Of a stretch of DNA of 64,000 bases, positions 1-10,870 are shown in pieces. Every line of letters begins with the position of its first letter. Within the stretch, counting starts at the first letter, position 1. Made by a program: the position numbers and the translations under genes. Location of the stretch: the NCBI GenBank assembly GCA_034440635.1, contig JAOTON010000765.1:186001-250000 (forward strand), read 5' to 3'. The DNA is from Lepas anatifera (Eukaryota; Arthropoda; Thecostraca; Lepadidae). Under the pieces are notes generated by a model that saw only the letters and a program-made list of their open reading frames with translations, did not search any database and was not told the origin of the DNA.

Positions 1-1262
1 ATTTTGGAAAAGTTTTTGCAAAATTCGAAAATCTGCAGCCGTCGGGATTTTTTATGGGTTCCTGCCTTTCATCCCTGCAAGTTTCAAGTATCTGATACCA
101 GTCCTCAGAACAGACAACAACTACTACTACCTCGGCCTGCGGCCTCGACAGGTGCCGCTCCGGCACAGGAGAAGCCGGTGACAATGTACGTTAGTCAAGC
201 AGTTCGATTGACAGGCGAGTGTTTTCAGCAGTATGATACATATACTAACGCGATGTTGGGACTTGAGGTCTAATGTTCTCATTCTGACTACATTCAGCCC
301 CATGTGTAAGTCCATGTTTTCCTAAACTAACATGTCTCTGCACACTGCGCCACGTTTGTCGTCTGTTCTTGTCATCACATAAATAATCACACGTATAAAG
401 TTTGGTTTGTTACGTAAAGACTGGCTATGCCCAGAAGAAAGGAGATACAATATAAAATATTATGGGTTTGCCGACAATATTTCACCTATACCTGGAGATC
501 TTCACACAATTCAGCCTATTTGTTGCCGAGTTAGCTTCGTTTATCCTAAGTCCCAGTCCGCATGCGCAGTAAAGTCTGCAGTGAATGAGAGCGAAGATAC
601 CGTTATAATTGTCTGAAGCATGTTGGTATGTCGTTTGTTTGTCTCCTGAACTAAACTATCCCTTATAGCCTAATATTCCTTAGAATTCATACTGAGCATG
701 CGCAGCACAATGCAATGTCATAATTCCGTGAATTGGGATTAGCAGATAGTATTCTGCTATTACTCTCAAATTTTTAGCCCAATCGGTCTATTGGCTCCCG
801 AGATAGCCTCCCTGACCATAAGTTCTAATGCGCATGCGCACTTACCTTTGTAGTAAGCAAGGGTGTCAAAACTCTCATACTAAATTTAAGCATGTTCGCT
901 CTCCTCTGTCCATGTCCTCTTCTGAAATATCCTCACCTTTAAGGCTTATCTTTAAGATTTCTACTGCGCATGCGCAGGGCAGTGCAGCTTCACTATGACA
1001 TTATTTGTGGTTTTCACTCCGTGTCATTTTCTTGTTCACAAAATTTCAAAAAATCGACCCGTAGGTTCCCGGGATAGCCTCTGTTACCATTAGTTCCACT
1101 GCGCATGCGCAGTGACCTTTCATTGACCTGAAGACCGGATTTAAAATCTGCATGACCGATTTCCTCTCATTGATATTGTTCGACAATATGGAATAGGAGT
1201 GCAACGAGATTTATATATTATTTACATGTCTAAATACGATAGTGGATACAAGGGGTGAGGCT
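1..1262 (+). repeat. Interspersed repeat family A, copy 1
   Basis: The stretch from the window start matches 4060-5345 and 6578-7125 closely, including a CTCGGCCTGCGGCCTCG motif, a following run reading GACAATGTACGTTAG, and a distal part with repeated CATGCGCA palindromes. Full TGCGCATGCGCA palindromes lie at 829, 965 and 1100. No reverse transcriptase or transposase is visible. A short frame across the central block (MYVSQ start, about 27 codons) is shared by copies but is too short to call a gene. The left end is cut by the window edge. Confidence 0.85.
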
Positions 1263-1374
1263 AGTGGGCTTAAGTCCCCCCCCATGTGAAAATGCCTAGA
1301 GCTATAGCATGAGCAAAGGATGTTTGGAGGCAATGGCAGAGAGGCTGGAGCTAAAAGGTGAATTCAGGGTAGCG

Positions 1375-1620
1375 GGGGGATAAGAGGCACGTGCACCCCC
1401 CCTTTGATCGATCCTCAGCACCCCCTGAAATGGCCACGGCGCCCCTCAAACATTCGATGGCACCCCTGAAATGTCACTTCCCACTCTTTCCCCTAAGATG
1501 CAAAAATTGGCGCCCATCAGAAGGATTTTACGTGTCAAAAGTTGCGCTCTATGCTCCGGATTACACCCCTTGCCCTGCGGACGGTGCCTCCTCTATTAGT
1601 AATCCTTGATCCGCCTATGC
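1375..1620 (-). mobile_element. Degenerate hAT-type MITE (family 1), reversed
   Basis: Read on the minus strand this matches the well-preserved MITE at 27278-27571: the same order of G-rich blocks, GCACGTGC near one end, and the phrases 'catttcaggggtgccatcga' and 'gcgcc'. Its plus-strand right end reads TTGATCCGCCTATG, a one-base variant of the family terminus. The other end is diverged. The terminus runs directly into the 50-bp minisatellite. Confidence 0.6.
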
Positions 1621-2560
1621 TCAAGCTCCTTAGCCCCACCACCGAACTGATATCCTGGATCCGCTAATGCTCCAACTCCTGAGGCCCATCCCCGTACTGA
1701 TGTCCTGGATCCGCCTATGCTCGAGCTCCTCAGCCCCACCCCCTTACTGATGTCCTGGATCCGCCTATGCTCGAACTCCGTAGCCCCACCTTCGTACTGT
1801 CCTGGATCCGCCTATGCTCGAGCTCCCTAGCCCCACCCCGTACTGATGTCCTGGATCTGCCTATGCTCGAGCTCCTTACCCCACCCCGTACTGATGTCCT
1901 GGATCCGCCTATGCTCGACCTCCTTAGCCCCACCTCCGTGCTGATGTCCTGGATTCTCCTATGCTCGATCGCCTTAGCCCACCCCCGTACTGATGTCCTG
2001 GGTCCGCCTATGCTCGAGCTCCTTAACCCCACCCCCAAACTGATGTCCTGGATCCGCCTATGCTGGAGCTCCTTAGCCCCACCCCGTACTGATGTCCTGG
2101 ATCCGCCTATGCTCGAGCTCCTTAGCCCCACCTCCGTATTGATGTCCTGGATCCGCTTATGCTCGAGCTCCTTAGCTCCACCTCCGTGCTGATATCCTGG
2201 ATTCGCCTATGCTCGATCTCCTTAGCCCACCCCCGTACTGATGTTCTGGGTCCGCCTATGCTCGAGCTCCTTAACCCCACCCCGAACTGATGTCCTGGAT
2301 CCGCCTATGGTGGAGCTCCTTAGCCCCACCCCCTACTGATGTCCTGGATCCGCCTATGCTCGAGCTCCTTAGCCCCACCCCCGTATTGATGTTCTGGATC
2401 CGTTTATGCTCGAGGTCCCGAGTTCCAACCCGCTCCTGATGTCCTGGATCCGCCTATGCTCGAGCTCCTTAGCCCCACCCCGGTACTGATGTCTTGGATC
2501 CGCCTATGCTCGAGCTCCTTAGCCCCACCCCCATACTAATGGCCTGGATCCGCCACTGCT
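1607..2560 (+). repeat. 50-bp minisatellite array 1 (GGATCCGCCTATG type)
   Basis: About 19 units of roughly 50 bp, each containing CCTGGATCCGCCTATGCTCG, then CTCCTTAGCCCCACCCCCGT, then ACTGATGT. Units differ by a few substitutions and short indels. Open frames here on both strands (for example 1730-2192) are read-through of the unit and are not genes. The CCTGGATCCGCCTATG core equals the terminus of hAT MITE family 1. Confidence 0.95.
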
Positions 2561-2702
2561 TATTAAGTTTATTTAAGCAGGGAGTGCAAGGAGTCACGTG
2601 TCATGGTATCACCACAAAGAGGTTTATTCGGCTGGGAAAGAAATGGTGTGCAACGGTGGATCCTTTGGCCAGTGCTACCTATGGTTAGAGGATGCATTAA
2701 CT

Positions 2703-2960
2703 AGTGGGTAGATAGATAGACAGATGATAAACTTTTATTGGACGGAAACAATATGACAGGTATAACAAATAGATTGACGCAAAAGCCCGAAGGCTTAAGT
2801 GGTGGGGCCTCTCTTATCTCTCTCATAAAACACATCACTTTTACCGGACCTATAACACACATACACAGTAAGATTTGGACACACATAAAGAAACAACAAA
2901 ACACAACAAACCAAACAAGCAAACCAGTTCCTGACCACCATTTTGTTTTTTATTCGTCGC
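2703..2960 (-). mobile_element. 3' end of a non-LTR retroelement
   Basis: On the minus strand the sequence ends with CAATAAAAGTTTATCATC followed by a short (CTAT)n tail, here seen as GATAGATAGACAGATGATAA from 2710. A polyadenylation-like hexamer followed by a simple tail is typical of LINE or SINE 3' ends. No coding domain is visible upstream, so the family is not assigned. Confidence 0.5.
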
Positions 2961-3755
2961 AAGTCGCCGCAGCGAGCGGGACCCTACCGCACGGCCGCCA
3001 CCCGGCCGTCCGACTGATATGAACATCTAATAGACAACGCGCCCGCCGCACGAGTAGAGGAGCCGAAACGAGACAGACTACCCTGCCACCACCGGGCATT
3101 CGCGCTGGTCTATAGCATGCGTACATAGCTATGGTATCTGTCTCGCATAGTAGCTACGAGTGCGCCGCTCGCAGCCACGCTACGGCCGAACGGCGGGGTG
3201 AGGTTTCGAGCGGAAAACTTACTAGCATTGTGTATTACATTTAATTAAAGGTACACTGTTGTTGCTATGATATGCAACCTGTTGCGATGGCAAGATATGT
3301 CTTTGAACTAGCTTTTTGCCGAATTTCATCCACTTCCATCTATATTGACCATTCGAAATCCTGGTGTGAAGCAAAAATGAACCGATAAAATTACCACCTT
3401 GAAATGTATTTTACGGCTGATAGCGCGGAAGCCGTAAGAGATAAGTGGGGGGTATGAGTGAGAAAAATGACGGCAACGAAGTTTTCTATCCAGCCGTGTT
3501 ATATTCAATACCGTTGCTATCACGGTCTGGAAACCAGGGGGCTGAGAATAAAAATTTTAAAAACTTATATTTTATTTTTGCCTCTAAAATAAAAAGTTTC
3601 AGTCTGAAAGTTTTTATCTCTAAATATATAATAAAGGAGGCTATTATCTTTTATTATCTGAAATGGGAACTAATTTATCTTAATTAGATCGGAAGATATA
3701 AGGGTTTGACTGATATTTTGGGAAATGCAGACCTTCGCAGAATGGGCCAAAAAAG
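2961..3755. other. Unassigned sequence
   Basis: GC-rich from 2950 to 3200, then AT-rich. I see no conserved coding domain, RNA gene or terminal repeats. An open frame at 3445-3687 has low-complexity AT-rich composition and is not convincing. Confidence 0.4.
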
Positions 3756-3759
3756 ACGC

Positions 3760-5345
3760 TTAAATTTCCGTTTTTGTTTTGTTTCTGTGTTTGTGCAGTA
3801 CTGCACAAACCGGCCTTTAAATTGGTATTTGACTCAGAACCTGAACTGCTGTAGCTTCAGATATTTCGAGCCTGTAGTTTAGACTATGAGTTTTATGCCA
3901 AATTTAGGGTGCAAAGTTTAAAAGCTAATTTGGAGCCTTAAATTTATAACTTTTTCTTTCAAACTTTTTTTGTGATCTACAAATTTCCCTGACGTAAAAG
4001 GGTGCAAGTTTGAAGACTGTAGATGAATTAGCAAAAAATAGAAAAATAAAAGTTAAAAATTACATAATGCAAAATTCTGGGCAAAATTTTGAAAATTGAC
4101 AACCGTGGTGCTTATTCATTTGGAAGTGCCTTCTATCCACAAAAGTTTTAGGTCTTTAATACCAGCGCTCAGAACAGACAACAACAACAACAACCTCGGC
4201 CTGCGGCCTCGGCAGGTGCCGCTCCGGCGCAGGAGAAGCCGGTGACAATGTACGTTAGCCAAACAGTTCGATTGACAGGCGAGTGTTTTCAGCAGTTTGA
4301 TACTTATAACAACGCAATGTTGGAGTTTTAGGTTTTGTGTTCTCATTATGGCTCCATTCAATCCCCTGTGTAAGCCCATGTTTTCCTACATTAGCAGGTC
4401 TCTGCACACTGCGTCACGTTTGCCCTCTGTTCATGTCATCACATAGATAAACACACGTATAATGGTTGTTTTGTTAAGTAAAGACTGGGCATGACCAGAA
4501 GAAAGGAGATACATTATAAAATATGATGGGTTTGCTGACCGTATTTCACCTATACCTGCAGATTTTCACCCAATTCAGCCAATTTGTTAACGAGTTAGCT
4601 TCGGTTACCCTACTCCCAGTCCGCATGCGCAGTAACGTCTGCAGTGAATGAGAGCAAAGATACCGTTATAGTTGACTGAAGCATGTTAATATGCCGTTTG
4701 TTTGTCTCCTGGTCTAAATGATCCCTTAGAGCCTATTCCTACTGCACATGCGCATAATAGTGCAGCGTCATAATGCCATCAATTAGGATTAGCAGATGCT
4801 ATTCTGCTTTTACTCGCAAAAATTTGAGCGAAATCGGTCTATTGGCTCCCGAGATAGCCTCCATGACCATAAGTTCTAATGCGCATGCGCACTGACCTTT
4901 GTTGTTACCAAGGGTGACAAAACACTCGTGCTAACGTTAAGCACGTTGGCTTTCGCTCTGTTCAGGTCCTCCTCTGAAATATCCTCGCCTTTCAGGCCTA
5001 TTTTCATAATTTCTGCTGCGCATGCGCAGAGCAGTGCAGCTTCAGTGACATTTTTGACTTACATTTCGTGATATTCTTCTGTTCACAAAATTTCAAGAAA
5101 ATCGACCCGTAGGTTGCCGAGATAGCCTCTGTTACCATTAGTTCCAGTGCGCATGCGCAGTGACCATTTGTTGACCTGAATACCACATTCAAAATCTGCA
5201 TGGTCGATTGCCTCTCATTGATATTGTTCGGTAATTTGGTACGGAGTGCAACGAAATCTTCAATCTTTCATATGCTTCTATACATACATGGTGGCTATTC
5301 CAATGGTGGTAGATACAATGGGCGGAGCAAGGGGCTGAACTCCCC
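3760..5345 (+). repeat. Interspersed repeat family A, copy 2 (most complete)
   Basis: This copy includes an upstream part shared only with 6200-6580 (the 'cttcagatatttcga' region) and the distal part shared with 1-1262. Full TGCGCATGCGCA palindromes are at 4880, 5017 and 5148, with partial CATGCGCA sites at about 4623 and 4748. The family has no visible inverted ends or coding capacity. The distal end is a C-rich run, AACTCCCCCCCAATG, at about 5339. Confidence 0.85.
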
Positions 5346-6195
5346 CCCAATGTCAGAATATCTATGGTTAATACAAACACAGAGGCTGTTCCGAGGCAAT
5401 GGCGGGGAAGGCTCCAGTCCCGTACCAGCCCCCATCCTCACTGCTCCCCCGTCCGAAATGTTTCCCATGAGCTATCTCAGCACGCCTCTGGACCCTGCTA
5501 CCGTTCCCTAGATGCCTGAGGGCATCACTGCTCACTTCCTCGGATCTCTAAACACGCCTCGGCACCCTCTGCACTCTAGTCAGGTTCCCGCCCGCCCCGA
5601 CCGGCTAGCCACCCGCTGTATGCACTCGGATAAAAATGTTATGCCTTTCTTGCACGCATCTACCGGCTGCAGCCTACTGCCGCAGCACAGAAGGTCCATG
5701 CAAGAAGGGCAGAATGACGTCACTACTGCTGCGGGAAACACGGGACCGAAGTATTTTGCCCCTCGGTGGCGAACTAGTCGTCGGAGCGTCATGAAACAAA
5801 AACGGCAGAGCTCTTTATAATTTCCCATACTAAAAGTTTAGAGAGAGCCATATATCTCAGTTGAGTATAAAGGCACTTTATCACGTGATGAATCTATTAC
5901 AACCTATGAAAACCGCATCAAATTCAGTCTTTATCATCATATAGCTCAAAACCTATGGGAGACGCGCGGGTATGGTCAGGCAGACGGTTGTAGAACTTGA
6001 GCCGGGCTTTTTTGGTACCAATGTCGAAAAAAATTTGGAAATATGTAGTCCTAAATTCCCAAAAAAACAAAAAAATATTGTATTTTTTGCAAAAAAAAAT
6101 TTCCCATTAACTCAGAAATTTGCGTTTAGAATATGTTGTTGTAATGACAATACCCAACTCAACAAAGAAAACTGCGTTCAAAAATCTCCAGAATT
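5346..6195. other. Unassigned sequence
   Basis: Moderately GC-rich to 5820, then AT-rich. Open frames at 5200-5828 have no recognisable domain and no splice context I would trust. Confidence 0.35.
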
Positions 6196-6199
6196 TTGA

Positions 6200-7125
6200 A
6201 AGTTATATGGTTTTAAAGTTTTAGGCCATAATTGCAATGTTTTGGAAAAAGGGCCAAAACTGACCTTCAAAATTATGCTTTTGGTTCAGTTTAGTGTCTA
6301 TGCAGTAATGCACAGTCCATTCTGTCTGTAAAAATCCAGTTTGAAACACCTAGCATCATATCTTCAGATATTTCGAACTTCTAACTTTGGTAATGCATTT
6401 CACTACAAGTTGGAGGTAAAAGTTTCAAAAAATCATTTTGGAAGTACAAATTTGGATTTTTTGCTTCAGACTTTGAGCAAAAACTGGTAATTGATTGTGT
6501 GTAAAAGAGTGTAAGTTTGAGAGCTGTAGACTAAAAATTGAAAAATAGAAAAATAAAAGTTAATAAAAATATAATCCAAAATTTTGGAAAAGTTTTTGCA
6601 AAATTCGAAAATCTGCAGCCGTCGGGATTTTTTATGGGTTCCTGCCTTTCATCCCTGTAAGTTTCAAGTATCTGATACCAGTCCTCAAAACAGACAACAA
6701 CTACTACTTCTACTACTACTACCTCGGCCTGCGGCCTCGGCAGGTGCCGCTCTGGCGCAGGAGAAGCCGGTGACAATGTACGTTAGCCAAACAGTTCGAT
6801 TGACAGGCGAGTTTTTTCAGCAGTTTGATACTTATAACAACGCAATGTTGGAGTTTTAGGTTTTGTGTTCTCATTATGGCTCCATTCAATCCCCTGTCTA
6901 GGCCCATGTTTTCCTAAATTAGCATGTCTCTGCACACTGCACCACGCTTGCCCTCTGTTCATATCATCAAATAAATAAACACACGCATAATGTTTGTTTT
7001 GTTAAGCAAAGACTGGGCATGACGAGAAGAAAGGAGATACAATATAAAATATGATGGGTTTTCCGACAGTATTTCACCCATACCTGCAGATTTTCACTAA
7101 ATTCAGCCTATTTGTTACCGAGTTA
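6200..7125 (+). repeat. Interspersed repeat family A, copy 3 (truncated)
   Basis: Nearly identical to copy 1 over the 'ttttggaaaagtttttgcaa' start at 6583 and to copy 2 over the upstream part. It differs by an expanded (CTA)n run near 6704. It stops at 'tttgttaccgagtta', where the other copies continue, and is followed at once by minisatellite array 2. Confidence 0.85.
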
Positions 7126-7129
7126 TGCC

Positions 7130-10100
7130 CCAGCTCGAAACCTCAGCCTCACCACCGAACTGATGTCCTGGATCCGCCTATGCTCGAGCTCCTTACCCCA
7201 ACCCCTTACATATGTCCTGGATCTGCCTATGCTCGAACTCCGTAGCCCCACCTCTATACTGCCCTGGACCCGCCTATGCTTGAACTCCTTAGCCCCTACC
7301 CCTAATGATGTCCTGGATCCGCCTATGCTCGAGCTCCCGAGCCCCACCCACGTACTGATGTCCTGAATCCGCTTATGCTCGAGCTCCTTAGCCCCACTCC
7401 CGTACTGATGTCCTGGATCCGCTTATGTCTTAACTCTTTAGCCCCTACCTGTTTTAACTCTTTAGCCTCTTGATGTCCTGGATCCGCGTATGCTCGAGCT
7501 CCTTAGCCCCACCCCCCGTACTGATGTCTTTGATCCGCCTATACTCGAGCCCCTTAGCCCCGGCCCTGTACTGATGTCCTGGATCCGCCTCTGCTCGAGC
7601 TCCTTAGCCCGACACCCATACTGATGTCCTGGATCCGCCTATGCTCGAGCTCCCTAGCCCCATCTCCGTACAGATGTCCTGGATCCGCCTATGCTGGATC
7701 TCTTAGCCCCATCCCCGTACCGATATGCTGGATCCGCCTATGCTCAAACCCCTTAGCCTCTAACCCCGTACTGATATCCTGGCTCCGCTTATGCTCGAGC
7801 TCCTTAGCCCCACCCCCGTACTGATGTCCTGGATTTGCCTATGCCCAAACTCTTTAGCCCCTACCCCTCTGCTGATGTCCTGGATCCGCTTATGCTTGAG
7901 CTCCTTAGCCCCACCTCTGTACTGATGTCCTTTATCCGCCTATACTCGAACCCCCTTAGCCCCACCCCCGTACTGATGCCCTGGATCCGCCTCTGCTCGA
8001 GCTTCTTAGCCCCACACCCATACTGATGTCCTGGATCCGCCTATACTCCAGCTCTTTAGCCCCACCCCCGTACAGATGTCCTGGATCCACCTATGCTCGA
8101 TCTCCTTAGCCCCACCCCGTACTGATGTCCTGGATCCGCCTTTACTCAGGCTCCGGAGCCACACCCCTGCACTGATGTCCTGGATCCGCCTCTGCTCGAG
8201 CTCCTTAGCCCCACACCCATACTTATGTCCTGGATCCGCCTATGCTCCAGCTCCTTAGCCCCACCCCCGTACTGATGTCCTGGATCCGCCTCTTCTCGAG
8301 CTCCTTAGCCCCACACCCATACTTATGTCCTGGATCCGCCTATGCACCAGCCTCTTAGCCCCACCCCCGTATTGATGTCCTGGATCCGCCTTTACTCGAA
8401 CTCCGGAGCCCCACCCCCGCACTGATGTCCTGGATCCGCGTATGCTCGAGCTCCTTAGCCCCACCCCCGTACTGATGTCCTGGATCCGCCTATGCTCGAA
8501 CTTCTTTGCCCCACCTCCGTACTGATGTCCTGGATCCGCCTATACCCGAACTCCTTAGCCCCTACCCCCTACTGATGTCCTGGATCCGCCTATGGTCGAG
8601 CTCATTACCCCACCCCCTTACTGATGTCCTGGATCCGCCTATCCTCGAACTCCGTAGCCCCACCTCTGTACTTCCCTGGATCCGCCTATGCTTGAACTCC
8701 TTAGCCCCCACCCCCTACTGATGTCCTGGATCCGCCTATGCTCGAGCTCCCGAGCCCCACCCCCGTACTGATGTCCTGAATCCGCTTATGCTCGAGCTCC
8801 TTAGCCCCACCTCCGTACTGATGTCCTGGATCCGCCTATACCCGAACTCCTTAGCCCCTACCCCCTACTGATCTCCTGGATCCGCCTCTGCTCGAGCTCC
8901 TTAGCCCCACCCCCGCACTGATGTCCTGGATCCGCCTCTGCTCGAGCTCCTTAGCCCCACCTCTGTATTGCCCTGGAACCGCCTATGCTCAGTCCCGACC
9001 CTCTACTGATGTCCTGGATTCGCTTATGCTCGAGCTCCCGAGCCCCACCCCCGTACTGATATCCTGGATCCGCCTATGCACCAGCCTCTTAGCCCCACCC
9101 CCGTATTGATGTCCTGGATCCGCCTTTACTCGAACTCCTTAGCCCCACCCCCGTACTGATGTCCTTGATCCGCCTATACTCGAGCTCCTTAGCCCCACAC
9201 CCATACTTATGTCCTGGATCCGCCTATGCTCCAGCTCCTTAGCCCCACCCCCGTACTGATGTCCTGGATCCGCCTCTTCTCGAGCTCCTTAGCCCCACAC
9301 CCATACTTATGTCCTGGATCCGCCTATGCTCCAGCCCCTTAGCCCCACCCCCGTATTGATGTCCTGGATCCGCCTTTACTCGAACTCCGGAGCCCCACCC
9401 CCGCACTGATGTCCTGGATCCGCCTATGCTCGAGCTCCTTAGCCCCACACCCATACTTATGTCCTGGATCCGCCTATGCTCCAGCTCCTTAGCCCCACTC
9501 CCGTACTGATGTCCTGGATCCGCTTCTTCTCGAGCTCCTTAGCCCCACACCCATACTTATGTCCTGGATCCGCCTATGCTCCAGCCCCTTAGCCCCACCC
9601 CCGTATTGATGTCCTGGATCCGCCTTTACTCGAACTCCGGAGCCCCACCCCCGCACTGATGTCCTGGATCCGCCTATGCTCGAGCTCCTTAGCCCCACCC
9701 CCGTACTGATGTCCTGGATCCGCCTATGCTCGAACTTCTTTGCCCCACCTCCGTACTGATGTCCTGGATCCGCCTATACCCGAACTCCTTAGCCCCTACC
9801 CCCTACTGATGTCCTGGATCCGCCTATGGTCGAGCTCATTACCCCACCCCCTTACTGATGTCCTGGATCCGCCTATGCTCGAACTCCGTAGCCCCACCTC
9901 TGTACTGCCCTGGATCCGCCTATGCTTGAACTCCTTAGCCCCACACCCCTACTGATGTCCTGGATCCGCCTATGCTCCAGCTCCTTAGCCCCACTCCCGT
10001 ACTGATGTCCTGGATCCGCTTATGCTCGAGCTCCTTAGCCCCACCCCCGTACTGATGTCCTGGATCCGCCTATGCTCCAGCCCCTTAGCCCCACCCCCGT

Positions 10101-10566
10101 ATTGATGTCCTGGATCCGCCTTTGCTCGAACTCCGGAGCCCCACCCCCGCACTGATGTCCTGGATCCGCCTATGCTCGAGCTCCTTAGCCCCACCCCCGT
10201 ACTGATGTCCTGGATCCGCCTATGCTCGAACTCCTTTGCCCCACCTCCGTACTGATGTCCTGGATCCGCCTATACCCGAGCTCCTTAGCCCCACCCCCTA
10301 CTGATGTCCTGGATCCGCCTATGCTCCAGCTCCTTAGCCCCACCCCCGTACTGATGTCCTGGATCCGCCTCTTCTCGAGCTCCTTAGCCCCACACCCATA
10401 CTTATGTCCTGGATCCGCCTATGCTCCAGCCCCTTAGCCCCACCCCCGTATTGATGTCCTGGATCCGCCTATGCTCGAGCTCCTTAGCCCCACCCCCGTA
10501 CTGATGTCCTGGATCCGCCTATGCTTGAGCTCCTTAGCCCCACCCCCGAACTTATGTCCTGGATCC
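7130..10566 (+). repeat. 50-bp minisatellite array 2 with higher-order repeats
   Basis: About 68 units of the 50-bp type seen at 1607-2560. Two scales of higher-order repeat are visible. Blocks of about 250 bp recur at 9239 and 9489. A block at 8506 recurs nearly identically at 9740, a period of about 1,234 bp. Variant units (CTTTACTCGAACTCCGGAGC and CTATACCCGAACTCCTTAGC) mark the blocks. All open frames inside are repeat read-through. Confidence 0.95.
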
Positions 10567-10567
10567 G

Positions 10568-10677
10568 CCAGGGGCGCAAGTTTCCATATATTTGGGGGCT
10601 CGAGGCCCCCCAATGCTCGGAGAAGCCCCCCCAATGACCCAACGAGCCCCCTAATCCCAAGTTGCGGGCCCCTGCGG
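10568..10677. mobile_element. Small hAT-like MITE (family 2, CAGGGGCGCAA ends)
   Basis: The left end reads CAGGGGCGCAAGTTT. The right end, reverse complemented, begins CAGGGGCCCGCAACTT. The interior is G/C-rich. A related terminus (AAAGTTGCGCCCCTG) occurs at 18315-18329. No convincing target duplication was found, so superfamily assignment rests on the terminal sequence only. Confidence 0.45.
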
Positions 10678-10689
10678 ACAGAGCCGGGC

Positions 10690-10870
10690 CCCTGCCACGA
10701 TTCCGGGTCCCAGTGGTCTACTTGGGCTAGCTTTGGCTGAGGCCAGGCTCCCTGGCATGCTTGCGGGTGCCCTGTGGGCCACCCTTAACCTCGGTGTCCG
10801 CAACCGAGCACCTAACGATATTTTTCAGGCCCACTTTGACTGCAGCCGGGTCCTTAATTCCGGCAGTCTC
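10690..10870 (+). repeat. Array-flanking duplicated segment, left copy
   Basis: This segment shares an ordered set of phrases with 13850-14065: 'ggtctacttgggcta', 'ctccctggcatgcttgc', 'cctaacgatattttt' and 'ccggcagtctcggg'. The two copies bracket the GC-rich array at 10870-13840, and a weaker third relative is at 14585-14720. It is a large-unit duplication around the array, not a gene. Confidence 0.7.
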
